Origin: JALZKA01 sp963715405
GTDB lineage: Bacteria > Actinomycetota > Thermoleophilia > Solirubrobacterales > 70-9
Assembly: GCA_963715405.1 (NCBI GenBank)
Contig: OY970239.1
Location: 1,550,001 to 1,614,000, forward strand
Direction: 5' to 3'
DNA length: 64,000 nucleotides
A model generated the notes under the pieces. That model saw only the letters and a list, made by a program, of their open reading frames with translations. It was not told where the DNA came from and ran no database searches. The stretch's first letter is position 1, and each line of letters begins with the position of its first letter. This document shows, piece after piece, positions 44,713 through 53,555 of the stretch. A program made the translations under genes and the position numbers.

Positions 44713-45036
44713 CTAGACGCCGAACTCGTCCTCGAGCTCGTCGAGGCGCTCGTCGTAGCTCGCCCGCGCCTTCTCTCGCAGCGCGTTGTCCTCTTCGGCC
44801 ATCCGGTTGGCGTCGTCCTCGGTGAGGTCGGGCACGCCGCGCTTCCTGCGGTAGACGTTCTGCGCGTCGATCATCTGCTGGACGTCGTCGAGCTCCAGCA
44901 TCGCCTCGGTCTCATACGAGCGCGTCGGCTTCCAGTCAAGGAGATCGGCGCCGCTGCCGGGGTAAGCGCGAGCCAGGAGCACGAGTACGACGACGAGCGC
45001 AGCAACCAGTCCGAACGAGATGAGGATGAACTCCAC
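44713..45036 (-). CDS. small single-helix membrane protein with coiled cytoplasmic part
   Basis: GTG 45036 starts VEFILISFGLVAALVVVLVL, a membrane helix, then ARAYPGSGADLLDWKPTRSYETEAML and a charged helical C-terminus (residues 60-107). The longer frame upstream is not protein-like. No family recognised. Length 107. It is followed closely by the Rossmann gene. Confidence 0.6.
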   Translation of the reverse strand: MEFILISFGLVAALVVVLVLLARAYPGSGADLLDWKPTRSYETEAMLELDDVQQMIDAQNVYRRKRGVPDLTEDDANRMAEEDNALREKARASYDERLDELEDEFGV

Positions 45037-45108
45037 TAGATCACTGATCCCTGTCCGACGTGCGTCCCAGGCCGTGCGGAACCGAGCCGGGCGAGGACGT
45101 GGGACGAA

Positions 45109-45129
45109 GCCTGTACTGGAAGTACAGGC
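45109..45129. other. hairpin in the 189-base gap before the thiolase gene
   Basis: GCCTGTACT-GGA-AGTACAGGC forms a 9-bp stem with a 3-base loop and no T run, so it is not a standard terminator. The gap (45037-45225) is bounded by two divergent starts and probably holds both promoters; I see no convincing riboswitch in it. Confidence 0.5.
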
Positions 45130-45225
45130 GAGGAGCGCGGCCCCGATCCCGCGACGGTATCCGTGCGGCTCTGGGCGTGCGTTCGGGTGGGGATCATTGA
45201 TCTCGGCCACGTAAGTTAGACGCCC

Positions 45226-46437
45226 GTGCCAGAAGCCTTCATTGTTGAAGCCGTCCGGACGCCGATTGGCCGGTATGGCGGCGCGCTCGCCGGGGTGCGC
45301 CCCGACGACCTCGGCGCCACGGCGATCGAGGCTGCGGTCGAGCGCTCCGGCCTCGACCCCGAGCGCCTCACAGACGTCTACTGGGGCGCCGCGAACCAGT
45401 CGGGCGAAGACAACCGCGACGCCGCGAGGATGTGCAGCCTCCTCGCCGGCCTGCCGGTCGAGGTGCCCGGCGTGACGGTGAACCGCCTCTGCGCCTCGGG
45501 GCTCGAGGCGGTAAACGCAGCGTCGCGCGCGATCCGTCTCGGTGAGGGCGACCTCTACCTTGCTGGTGGCGCCGAGTCCATGAGCCGCGCGCCATGGGTT
45601 GTGCCGAAGCCGGAGAAGAGCCTGCCCCGCGGTCCGCAGACGATGCACGACACCGCGCTCGGCTGGCGCCTGGTCAACCCGCGGATGGAGGAAATGCACT
45701 CAACCGAGTCCATGGGCGAGACGGCTGAGAACGTCGCCGAGCGATATGAGATCTCGAGAGAGAACCAGGATGAATTCGCGGTCCGGAGCCACCAGCGCGC
45801 CGTCGCCGCGAGCGATCGGGGCGTCTTTCGCGACGAAATCATCCCAGTCGAAGCGCCTCCCGCGAAGAAGGGGTCAGACCCCGTCGTGGTCCAAGAGGAT
45901 GAGGGTCCCAGGCCGGACGCGTCTCTCGCGAGCCTCGCAAATCTTAAGCCGGTCTTTCGCGAGGGAGGGAGCGTGACGGCCGGGAACGCCTCGACCCTCA
46001 ACGACGGCGCAGCCTGCCTCGTCATGGCTTCGGAGCGCGGCGCCGAGGCCCTCGGCAAGGAGCCGCTCGGACGGATCGTCGCAACGGGCGTCGCTGGCGT
46101 CGATCCCGCGGTCATGGGCGTCGGCCCCATTCCGGCCATCCGCAAAGCGGTCGAAGCGGCGGGCCTGACGCTCGATGAGATCGACCGGATCGAGATCAAC
46201 GAGGCGTTCGCAGCCCAGGTCCTGGCCTGCCAGCAAGAGCTGGGAATCGACCTCGACCGCCTGAATGTGAACGGCGGCGCGATCGCAATCGGGCATCCCC
46301 TTGGCTGCTCGGGAGCCCGCCTCGCCGGCACCCTGGTCCGGGAGCTCCGCCGCGAGAACCTCCGCTACGGGGTCGCCGCCCTATGCGTCGGCGTCGGCCA
46401 AGGCTTAGCGACCGTGATCGAGAACCCGGCCGCTTAG
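45226..46437 (+). CDS. acetyl-CoA acyltransferase (thiolase)
   Basis: Degrades or forms 3-ketoacyl-CoA. Active Cys89 is in NRLCASGLEAVN; the His motif is GGAIAIGHPLGCSGA and the second Cys is in ALCVGVGQG. GTG start. Length 403. A 13-bp palindrome (45870-45882) lies in frame in the middle and codes KGSDPV in a surface loop region. With the fad-like genes at 48630-52602 it completes beta-oxidation, though 2 kb away. Confidence 0.95.
   Translation: MPEAFIVEAVRTPIGRYGGALAGVRPDDLGATAIEAAVERSGLDPERLTDVYWGAANQSGEDNRDAARMCSLLAGLPVEVPGVTVNRLCASGLEAVNAASRAIRLGEGDLYLAGGAESMSRAPWVVPKPEKSLPRGPQTMHDTALGWRLVNPRMEEMHSTESMGETAENVAERYEISRENQDEFAVRSHQRAVAASDRGVFRDEIIPVEAPPAKKGSDPVVVQEDEGPRPDASLASLANLKPVFREGGSVTAGNASTLNDGAACLVMASERGAEALGKEPLGRIVATGVAGVDPAVMGVGPIPAIRKAVEAAGLTLDEIDRIEINEAFAAQVLACQQELGIDLDRLNVNGGAIAIGHPLGCSGARLAGTLVRELRRENLRYGVAALCVGVGQGLATVIENPAA
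45870..45882. repeat. dispersed 13-bp palindrome GGGGTCAGACCCC inside the thiolase gene
   Basis: Same family as the copies at 60452 and 60503 (GGGGTCTGACCCC) and the GGTGYCWGRCACC type. It leaves the thiolase frame open and adds codons for Gly-Ser-Asp-Pro. Confidence 0.7.
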
Positions 46438-46457
46438 GCCGGGGTCGGTCAGCCCGC

Positions 46458-46991
46458 TCAGTCGACGAATTTGAGCTCGTTGATGAGCGTTTGGGCTTCG
46501 AGAGTCGATGTGGTCGGATCGGTGAGCGGCGTGTATGCGACCACGAGATACGCCTTCTCCTTGCCTTCGGCCGTCGTCACGAGGATGCCCACGTCTCGCT
46601 CTTCGGAATCGACGGCCTCGATGGTGCTCGCTTTGCCTTTGAGCCCGCCAACTCGCGACTTCTCTTTCTCCTGGGGGACCTCTACGTCCTCGTAGGTGTC
46701 TCCGAACTCGCCGAGGAGCTCGTCGTGGAGCTGCTCGGAGTCCTCTGCGGGGCCGGGTGCCGAGACCGCAACTTGCGCCTGCCGATCGGCGCTTCGGAGC
46801 ATGATCACCTCGCCCTCACGCTCGGACTTCCATCCCTCGGGGAGGCGCAGCTTGATTCCGAGATCACGCTCGAACTCAACCGGCCCCAGTTTGGGCAGGT
46901 CGGCGATGATCGGGTCAGGCGGAGGGGGGCCGTCGTCGCCGCGGATGATCAGCGTCACCGGCACTGCGATGACCAGGCCCACCACCAGCAT
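46458..46991 (-). CDS. membrane-anchored extracellular protein
   Basis: One N-terminal hydrophobic helix (MLVVGLVIAVPVTLII) and an extracellular domain of about 150 residues (LGIKLRLPEGWKSEREG, LKGKASTIEAVDSEERD, AYLVVAYTPL). The pattern recalls surface lipoprotein-like domains of the LpqN/PsbP kind that contain GW near the start, but the assignment is weak. A CTG start 13 codons upstream would add a basic cytoplasmic leader (IWRRRVVL). It follows the LPxTG gene. Confidence 0.68.
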   Translation of the reverse strand: MLVVGLVIAVPVTLIIRGDDGPPPPDPIIADLPKLGPVEFERDLGIKLRLPEGWKSEREGEVIMLRSADRQAQVAVSAPGPAEDSEQLHDELLGEFGDTYEDVEVPQEKEKSRVGGLKGKASTIEAVDSEERDVGILVTTAEGKEKAYLVVAYTPLTDPTTSTLEAQTLINELKFVD

Positions 46992-47042
46992 CAGGACGAC
47001 GCGGCGGCGCCAGATCGTTGCGTTGTCAGGCAGAGCGGATCC

Positions 47043-48468
47043 CTAGCTTTGATCTTCGCCAGCCTGGCGCCGGCGGTCGGCCAGCGCCATCAGGCCGAGG
47101 CCCAATCCCATCACGATCGCTCCGATCAGACCGAGCGTTCCGACGTCGGCGCCCGTGAAGGGGAGGCTGTCGCCCGCCGGACGCCGAGGCCGAGGCCGAG
47201 GGGCCGCCCGGGCCGTCGGGTCCCGCGGGACCATGGGAATTGTGCAGATCATGGGGATTCGGCGGATTCGGCAGACAGTCCGGGTTGGTGGGGTCCGGGC
47301 ACTCGTCGATCGGCGGACAGTCCGGGTTGGAGCGGTCCGGGCACTCGTCGACCTCCTCGGGGGGCCGAGCAAGCGACTCGGAAGGCGAACCATCGAGATC
47401 CAGCTGAACGCCAAGGATGCCGAGGACGTCCCCAAGGACCTCGATCTGGATCGCCGTGCGTGTGTTGTAGGGCGCGTCGGCCTGCGTGCCGTTGGTGTCG
47501 TCGCCGTTGCAGATTCCCTCAACCACGAGCGGGATTCCGAAGTCGTCGTCGACCGCGGTCGGGTCGCAACCGATGAGGCTGAGCGGGTCGAGCAACTGGA
47601 GCGCGCCGAGGTCGATGACCTCGGAGTCGCCCGTCGCCGTCGACGTGCCGTCCTGGCAGGCAGTTGACTCGGATGAGCTCTCCAGGGCGTCGGCACTGAT
47701 GGCATCGCCAGCGACTCCAACGTTCGTGGCCGTCGACGAGCTGTCCGCGGTCTGGCACTCGCCGTCGTCGGAGATATTGCCGTCGGACTCGACGACCCCG
47801 GCCTCGACGACATCGCCCAGCACGCTCGCACGGGCGGCGGAGAACCTGTTCTTGGACCCGTTATTGCCCGTCTTCGACCTGTAATCGAGCAACGCCAGGC
47901 ACACGTCGGCCGCCGTGCATACCTGGTCCAGCGAGTCGTTAATCGCCCCGATCGGGCTCTCAGCGGTCTCGCCCTCGTTCGTCTCGACTCCGATGGACTG
48001 GTCGCCGATGAGGGGAAGGTTGTCCAGAACGAGAATGTTGACAACACCGTGGTACGACCCGTCGGGGTTCTGCTCGCCGCGCGACTGGCCGACGGTGACG
48101 CCGATGGGATCACCCAGGGGATTCTCGATGGTGGTTTCGACGACCTCGCCCTCGCCGTGGGGATCCGTTCCGTCAAGCTCGGGCGTATCGGTGGCGTCCT
48201 GAGGCGTAGGCGTAGGTCCCGCGACGGGCGCGGGGGCCGGGACGCCGCTCGAGCCGCTTGAACCAGTGGCTCCACCGCTGCTCCCGCCTCCGGAGTTGCC
48301 GAGCACGCCGTTGACCGTTGACCCGACGGTGTCTTGGGCGTTTCCGACGGCATCGCCAAGAAGCCCTGCGCTGGCGATGGTCGGCGCGGCGAGGGCTGCC
48401 GTCAGCAAGAGGCCGCCGAGGGCCACGCCGAGGCGCCGTTTGCGTCCTGCCACCTGATCTCTTCTCAT
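47043..48468 (-). pseudogene. LPxTG cell-wall surface protein, broken near its end by a +1 frameshift
   Basis: Signal peptide (RRLGVALGGLLLTAALAAP) and a Thr/Ser/Gly/Asp-rich exported domain with several cysteines, then Cys-Pro-Asp repeats (DECPDRSNPDCPPIDECPD). The sorting signal LPFTG, a membrane helix (GTLGLIGAIVMGLGLGLMAL) and basic tail exist, but in another frame. Removing one G from the minus-strand GGG at 47173-47175 joins them (ASGG then DSLPFTG). Unrepaired, the frame ends at 47026 without an anchor. Probably a sortase substrate; real mutation or sequence error cannot be told apart here. Confidence 0.78.
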
Positions 48469-48629
48469 ACGCCTGAATTACCCCTAACCCCGGAAGGTCG
48501 TGCCCCCGGATGATCGATCTACCTAATTCTGTGGAGAGGGCATACCCCATTCATGCATTTTCCATACGCCTATTGGCTGGCCGGCCAGCCCCGCTTCTTG
48601 CAGCGCCGGTCCGGTAGCGTGGCCCGCCG

Positions 48630-49439
48630 ATGGGCGTGCGTGAGCTGGCAAGCGTGGATGGGCGGATCTGCCCCACCCATGAAGCGACCCTGCCCCTTCC
48701 CGATGACGGCCTATACCGCGGCGACGGGGTCTTCGAAGTCGCCCGCCTCTACCGAGGGCGTCCGTTCGCGATGGACGAGCACTGGGATCGCCTCGAGCGC
48801 TCCGCGGCGTCGATCGGCCTGCCGGTTGATCGTGCGGCCCTCGAATCGGAGCTCGAGCCGCTCCTCGAAGAGGCGGGCGAGGTCGAGGCTAATCTGCGCG
48901 TCGTCGTGACCCGGGGAGGCCGGAGACTGCTCCTGATCGAAGAACCATTCCCCTACGCAGACTCCGCGTCGGTCGCGACCGTCACGTACCAGCCCACCGT
49001 AATCCTCGACCGCGTGAAGTCGCTGAGCTACGGCGCGAACATGCACGCGACCCGCATCGCGAAGGAGCGGGGCGCCGACGAGGCGATCTTCGTCACGCCG
49101 GAGGGGGTCGTCTTGGAGGCCCCCACGTCGTCGGTGTTCTGGGCCGGCGCGGACGGCGTTCTCAAGACACCGTCCCTCGACAATCCCATCCTCGATTCGA
49201 TCACGCGCGACCGCGTGGTTCGCGACGTCGAAGTCACCGAGGGCGTCTTTGACGTGTCGGACTTCCAGGCTGCTTCGGAGGCGTTCATGGCCTCGACTGG
49301 CCGCGAGGTGCAGCCCATCTCGGCGATCGACGGCCGCGCGCTCGAATGGCCCGGGCCGCACACGAAGGAGGGGAAGGAAGCGTTCCGGCGCGCCGTTGAG
49401 CTTGAGCTGGGCGCTCCATCGGCGGGAGGGGCGCTTTGA
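48630..49439 (+). CDS. class IV (fold-type IV) PLP aminotransferase
   Basis: Related to branched-chain aminotransferase, D-amino-acid aminotransferase and aminodeoxychorismate lyase. Features: DDGLYRGDGVFEVARLYRG, catalytic Lys in LDRVKSLSYGANMHA, and GVVLEAPTSSVFWA. Length 269. Its stop overlaps the TTG start of the acyl-CoA dehydrogenase gene, so it is transcribed with the oxidation genes. Substrate cannot be fixed from sequence. Confidence 0.88.
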   Translation: MGVRELASVDGRICPTHEATLPLPDDGLYRGDGVFEVARLYRGRPFAMDEHWDRLERSAASIGLPVDRAALESELEPLLEEAGEVEANLRVVVTRGGRRLLLIEEPFPYADSASVATVTYQPTVILDRVKSLSYGANMHATRIAKERGADEAIFVTPEGVVLEAPTSSVFWAGADGVLKTPSLDNPILDSITRDRVVRDVEVTEGVFDVSDFQAASEAFMASTGREVQPISAIDGRALEWPGPHTKEGKEAFRRAVELELGAPSAGGAL

Positions 49440-50599
49440 ATCTCGACCTCTCCGACGAGCAGAAGCTGATCTCAGAGACCGCGCGCGATTTCGTCGACAG
49501 CGAGGTCATCGAGCGCGCACGTCAAAACGACCGCGACGAGAAGTTCGACCGCGAGCTCGCGATGAAGCTGGGCGAGATGGGCTACCTGGGTGCGCCGGTC
49601 TCCGAGAAGTACGGAGGTAGAGCGCTCGACTACGTGAGCTACGGCCTGATCGTCGAGCAGATCGGCCGCGGCGACTCAGCCGCGCGCACGGTCGTCTCGG
49701 TCCAGACCTCGCTCGTCTGCGGTTCGATCGAGCGATGGGGCACCGAAGAGCAAAAACAGCGCTGGCTTCCGAAGCTGTGCTCGGGCGAGCACCTCGGCTG
49801 CTTCGGCCTGACCGAGCCCGATACCGGCTCAGACGCGGCGAACCTACGCACCCGCGCAGAGAAAACGGACGGGGGCTGGCGGCTCACGGGGCAGAAGATG
49901 TGGATCTCGCTCGGAAACCACGCCGACGTCGCGATGATCTTCGCCCAGACCGAGCCGGGCTCGGGGCCCAAGGGGCTCGCGTGCTTCCTCGTGCCGACCG
50001 AGTCTGCGGGCTTTGAGACCCAGGAGATCCACGGCAAGCTGGGCCTCCGCGCCTCCGACACCGCTTCCATAGCCCTCGACGGCGTCGAGGTGCCCGAGGA
50101 CTGCCTGATGGGCGAGGTCGGCGAAGGGTTCAAGGTCGCGATGACCGCCTTGGATTCGGGCCGCTACTCGGTCGCCGCCGGCTGCGTTGGGATCTGCGAC
50201 GGCTGCGTCGAGGCATCCGTCTCATACGCCAAAGAGCGAAAGCAGTTCGGCGTGCCGCTGGCGCGCTTCCAGCTCGTCCAGGCGATGATCGCGGACATGA
50301 TCGTCAAGCGCGATGCCGCCCGGCTTTTGGTCTTGCGAGCGGGGATCCTCAAGGACGAGGGAAAGCCCTCGACGCTCGAGACCTCGATCGCGAAGCTGTA
50401 CGCGACAGAGTCGGCCATCGAATGCGCGAACGACGCCATCCAGGTCCACGGCGGCTCCGGCTACGTGGACGACCATCCGGTCGAGCGCTATCTCCGCGAC
50501 GCGCGGGTCACAACCCTTTACGAGGGCACGTCGCAGATCCAGAAGCTGATCATCGGGCGAGATGCCACCGGCATCTCGGCGTTCCTGCCGACCGACTGA
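49436..50599 (+). CDS. acyl-CoA dehydrogenase
   Basis: FAD-dependent first step of beta-oxidation. Features: CFGLTEPDTGSDAANLRTRA, GWRLTGQKMWISLGNHADVA, YAKERKQFGVPLARFQLVQ and the catalytic Glu in TTLYEGTSQIQKLIIGRD. Starts at TTG 49436 after GGGAGGGGC. Length 387. First of three coupled beta-oxidation genes. Confidence 0.95.
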   Translation: MNLDLSDEQKLISETARDFVDSEVIERARQNDRDEKFDRELAMKLGEMGYLGAPVSEKYGGRALDYVSYGLIVEQIGRGDSAARTVVSVQTSLVCGSIERWGTEEQKQRWLPKLCSGEHLGCFGLTEPDTGSDAANLRTRAEKTDGGWRLTGQKMWISLGNHADVAMIFAQTEPGSGPKGLACFLVPTESAGFETQEIHGKLGLRASDTASIALDGVEVPEDCLMGEVGEGFKVAMTALDSGRYSVAAGCVGICDGCVEASVSYAKERKQFGVPLARFQLVQAMIADMIVKRDAARLLVLRAGILKDEGKPSTLETSIAKLYATESAIECANDAIQVHGGSGYVDDHPVERYLRDARVTTLYEGTSQIQKLIIGRDATGISAFLPTD

Positions 50600-50615
50600 C
50601 GATTGGGGGCGCTTC

Positions 50616-51380
50616 GTGGCTGAGCTGATCGCCGAGGAGCGCCACGGCAACGTCGCGCTCGTTCGCCTCAATCGCCCCGAGGCGCGCAACGCCCTCTCGC
50701 CCGAGATGATGGAGGAGCTGGGCGCTGCGCTCCAACGTCTCGACCACGACAACGAGGTGCGCGCGATCGTGGTCGCGGGCTCAGATGAGGTGTTCGCGGC
50801 GGGCGCCGACATCCGGGCCCTTCGCGACCGCACTTTCGGCGAAGCCCTCTTTCACCCCGCGGCCGTCTTCTGGAAGCAGGTTGCGAGCTGCCGCACTCCT
50901 TTGATCGCGGGGGTCTCGGGATTCGCCCTCGGCGGAGGCTGCGAGCTCGCGCTCGCGTGCGACATGATCGTGGCCTCCGAAACGGCGGAGTTCGGCCAGC
51001 CCGAGATCACGCTTGGAATCATCCCCGGCGGCGGTGGCACCCAGCGCCTCGCACGCGTCCTCGGCAAGCAGCGGACGATGGAGCTGGTGCTGACCGGCAA
51101 GCGTTTCTCCGCCATGCAGGCACTGGAATGGGGGATCGTGAACAAGGTTGAGAACGCCTGGCTCAACGCAGCGATCGACCTTGGCCGCACGGTCGCGTCA
51201 GGTCCGCCCGTCGCGGCCAAGCTGGCCAAGCAGGCGGTCCTTGCAGCGGACGAGTCCGGCCTCGCGGCAGGGCTCGACCAGGAGCGGCGCCTCTACGAGC
51301 TCGCGATGGCAACCGAGGACAGGGTCGAGGGCATGTCCGCGTTCCTCGACAAGCGCAAGCCGGACTTCCACGGAAAGTGA
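50616..51380 (+). CDS. enoyl-CoA hydratase/isomerase
   Basis: Crotonase-fold hydratase. The oxyanion-hole residues are in DEVFAAGADIRAL and SGFALGGGCELALACD; the catalytic Glu pair lies in FGQPEITLGIIPGGGGTQRL. GTG 50616 gives 254 residues; the longer frame runs back into the dehydrogenase gene. Second step of beta-oxidation. Confidence 0.94.
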   Translation: MAELIAEERHGNVALVRLNRPEARNALSPEMMEELGAALQRLDHDNEVRAIVVAGSDEVFAAGADIRALRDRTFGEALFHPAAVFWKQVASCRTPLIAGVSGFALGGGCELALACDMIVASETAEFGQPEITLGIIPGGGGTQRLARVLGKQRTMELVLTGKRFSAMQALEWGIVNKVENAWLNAAIDLGRTVASGPPVAAKLAKQAVLAADESGLAAGLDQERRLYELAMATEDRVEGMSAFLDKRKPDFHGK

Positions 51381-51382
51381 GC

Positions 51383-51447
51383 GGTGTCAGGCACCTCTAC
51401 TCGGCTGGCTACCGGCTCTGTGAGGGTCATGTGAGGTGCCTGACACC
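51383..51447. repeat. 65-bp unit flanked by inverted 13-bp palindromes
   Basis: GGTGTCAGGCACC (51383-51395) and GGTGCCTGACACC (51435-51447) face each other across 39 bases that begin TCTACTCG, the same first eight bases as in the unit at 60452-60515. It fills the whole gap between the hydratase stop and the ATG of the dehydrogenase gene and supplies an upstream GTG in frame. Confidence 0.8.
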
Positions 51448-52602
51448 ATGACGGTTGAGCGGCTCGGCGTCGTCGGCGCCGGCACGATGGGCGCCGGGAT
51501 CGCACAGCTCGGGTGCCTCGGTGGATTCGGCGTCGTCCTCCACGATCCCGATCCCGTCGCTCTCGCATCCGGCGCCGACCGGCTTCACGCCGCGCTCGCC
51601 AAGGGCGCGGGGAAGGGACTTTGGAGCGCCGAGGAGGCCGCGCGGGCGGCCGGCGCGCTCGAGACGGCGGGCTTCGAAGGGCTCGCTGGATGCGATCTCG
51701 TGATCGAGGCGGCACCCGAGAGCCTCGAGCTCAAGCGAAAGCTCTTCGCCGGCCTCGCGGGGATCTGCGAGCCCAGCGCGGTCCTCGCGACGAACACCTC
51801 TTCGATCCCGGTGTCGGAGATCGCCGCCGAGGTGGACGGGCCCGAAAGGGTTTGCGGCATGCACTTCTTCAACCCGCCACCCCTGATGAAGCTGGTCGAG
51901 ATCGTCGCGGGCGAGCGCACCGGCGAGACAGCGCTCGAGCAGGCGACCGAGGTCGCTCGTGCCATGGGCCGCGAGCCCGTGCGCGCCGCCGATGCGCCGG
52001 GCTTCATCGTCAACCGCTGCAACCGGCCTTACGCGCTCGAGGCGCTGCGGATGCTCGGTGAGCGCGTCGCCAGCCACTCTGAGATCGACCGAGCGATGCG
52101 CGAGAGAGGCGGCTACCGCATGGGGCCGTTCGAGCTCATGGACCTGATCGGGATCGACGTGAATCTCGGCGTCGCCAAGTCTTTTTATGCCCAGCGCGAG
52201 GTGGCGCGGTGGGAGCCCCACAAGATTCAGGAAGAGATGGTGGCCTCGGGTCGCCTCGGCCGAAAGGCGGGTCAAGGCTTCTACGAGTACGAGGACGGCC
52301 GGAAGGTCGAGGAAATCCCGACGCACGTGAGCGAAAAGACGAAGCGCGCGATCTTCGAACGCGTGGTGAGCTGCCTCGTCAATGAGGCATCGTTCGCGGT
52401 CGAGGAGGAAGTCGCCACGCCGGCCGACATCGACACGGCGATGAAGCTTGGCCTCAACCACCCCAAGGGTCCGTTCGAGTGGCGAGATGAGCTGGGCGTC
52501 AGTCGCGTCGTCGCGACCCTCGACGCGCTTGCCGAGAGCGCACGGAGCGAGCGCGAAGCCGAGCGCTACCGCGTGGCGAACTCGCTTCGCGAGCTCGCGT
52601 AG
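51448..52602 (+). CDS. 3-hydroxyacyl-CoA dehydrogenase with doubled C-terminal domain
   Basis: NAD-dependent third step of beta-oxidation. The Rossmann loop GVVGAGTMGAGIAQLG is followed by CDLVIEAAPE, NTSSIPVSEIAA and MHFFNPPPLMKLVEIV. After the first C-terminal domain (PGFIVNRCNRPYALEALRM) a second one follows (SCLVNEASFAVEEEVATPAD), so the protein is 384 residues rather than about 285. ATG 51448 chosen; GTG 51436 lies inside the repeat unit. Confidence 0.92.
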   Translation: MTVERLGVVGAGTMGAGIAQLGCLGGFGVVLHDPDPVALASGADRLHAALAKGAGKGLWSAEEAARAAGALETAGFEGLAGCDLVIEAAPESLELKRKLFAGLAGICEPSAVLATNTSSIPVSEIAAEVDGPERVCGMHFFNPPPLMKLVEIVAGERTGETALEQATEVARAMGREPVRAADAPGFIVNRCNRPYALEALRMLGERVASHSEIDRAMRERGGYRMGPFELMDLIGIDVNLGVAKSFYAQREVARWEPHKIQEEMVASGRLGRKAGQGFYEYEDGRKVEEIPTHVSEKTKRAIFERVVSCLVNEASFAVEEEVATPADIDTAMKLGLNHPKGPFEWRDELGVSRVVATLDALAESARSEREAERYRVANSLRELA

Positions 52603-53456
52603 CCCTGGCCCGCCGCTAGATACGAGCCGCCCAGGATCAAAGCGAGGCCGGCGATCGTGGCGCCACTGATCGGTTCGTCCAGGAGCGTCGCGCCATAAAC
52701 GATCGCGAAGCCCGGCGAGAGATAGGTGACGATGAACGTCCGCGACGGCCCGATTGTCGTCATCAGCCCGAAGAAGATCGCGAAGGCGAGGCCGGTACCG
52801 ACGATGCCGAGCGCCGTCACGGCCGCAAGCGGGCCGAGCCCGGGAACGTCATTCGGCGCGTCGGCGATCGCAAACGGCGTCAGGAGGAGCGTCGCGGCCA
52901 CGGTGATCCAGGCGGCGACGCCCGTGCCAGGCGCGCCCGGAAGCTTGAGCTTCGTGATGAGACCACCCAGGGCGTAGCCGAGGCTCGCCAGGAGCACGAG
53001 CCCGCCTCCAACCGCTTCGGCCGTCGTGCCGCTGAGATCCACACCCAGCAGCAGGCCAACGCCAACGAGGCCTGCGACCACGCCCCAAAGACGTGACCCC
53101 TCCGAACGTTCGGCCGGATCGAGGCGGATCGCTAGGAGCGCTGTGAACAGGGGCGTGGAGGCGACGAGGATGCCCGAAAGCGACGAAGTGATGTCTTCCT
53201 GGCCGCGAGCGATCAATGCAAACGGCGCAGCGACCTGGAAGGTCGCGAGCAAGGCGATCAGCCCGACGCTCGCTCCGCGAACGCGCAGCTCGCCCCGATA
53301 CCAGGCGATCGGTACCAGAACCAAGGCGGCAAGCGCGACCCTCGCCCAGGCGACGACGAGGGGGCTCATGCCCCGGAGGCTGATCTCGATGAGGAGGAAG
53401 CTCGCGCCCCAGATCGCCCCCAGCGCCAGCACCAGAATCCACGAGCGGCGGTTCAT
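52566..53456 (-). CDS. EamA/DMT-family transporter
   Basis: Ten-helix drug/metabolite permease with the two EamA repeats; ALGAIWGASFLLIEISLRG at the N-terminus and LSPGFAIVYGATLLDEPISG in the second half are typical. Length 296. Its 3' end overlaps the convergent dehydrogenase gene by 37 bases. Substrate unknown. Confidence 0.9.
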   Translation of the reverse strand: MNRRSWILVLALGAIWGASFLLIEISLRGMSPLVVAWARVALAALVLVPIAWYRGELRVRGASVGLIALLATFQVAAPFALIARGQEDITSSLSGILVASTPLFTALLAIRLDPAERSEGSRLWGVVAGLVGVGLLLGVDLSGTTAEAVGGGLVLLASLGYALGGLITKLKLPGAPGTGVAAWITVAATLLLTPFAIADAPNDVPGLGPLAAVTALGIVGTGLAFAIFFGLMTTIGPSRTFIVTYLSPGFAIVYGATLLDEPISGATIAGLALILGGSYLAAGQGYASSRSEFATR

Positions 53457-53487
53457 TTGGCGAATCTAGTGCCGACAACCTCGGCAC

Positions 53488-53525
53488 ACGTCCCGCGTTC
53501 CCCTCCTGTGGGGTGCGTTGGACGT
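53488..53525. repeat. dispersed hairpin element, copy 3 (ACGTCC/GGACGT arms)
   Basis: Arms ACGTCC (53488-53493) and GGACGT (53520-53525) surround an inner stem CCCC-TCCTGT-GGGG with flanking GCG/CGC matches. The right arm overlaps a possible -35 box TTGGAC (53518-53523) that is 18 bases from TACTCT (53542-53547), about nine bases before the ATG of the following gene, so it may belong to that promoter. Confidence 0.6.
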
Positions 53526-53555
53526 TTACAGCTATGCGCGGTACTCTCAAGCGAG

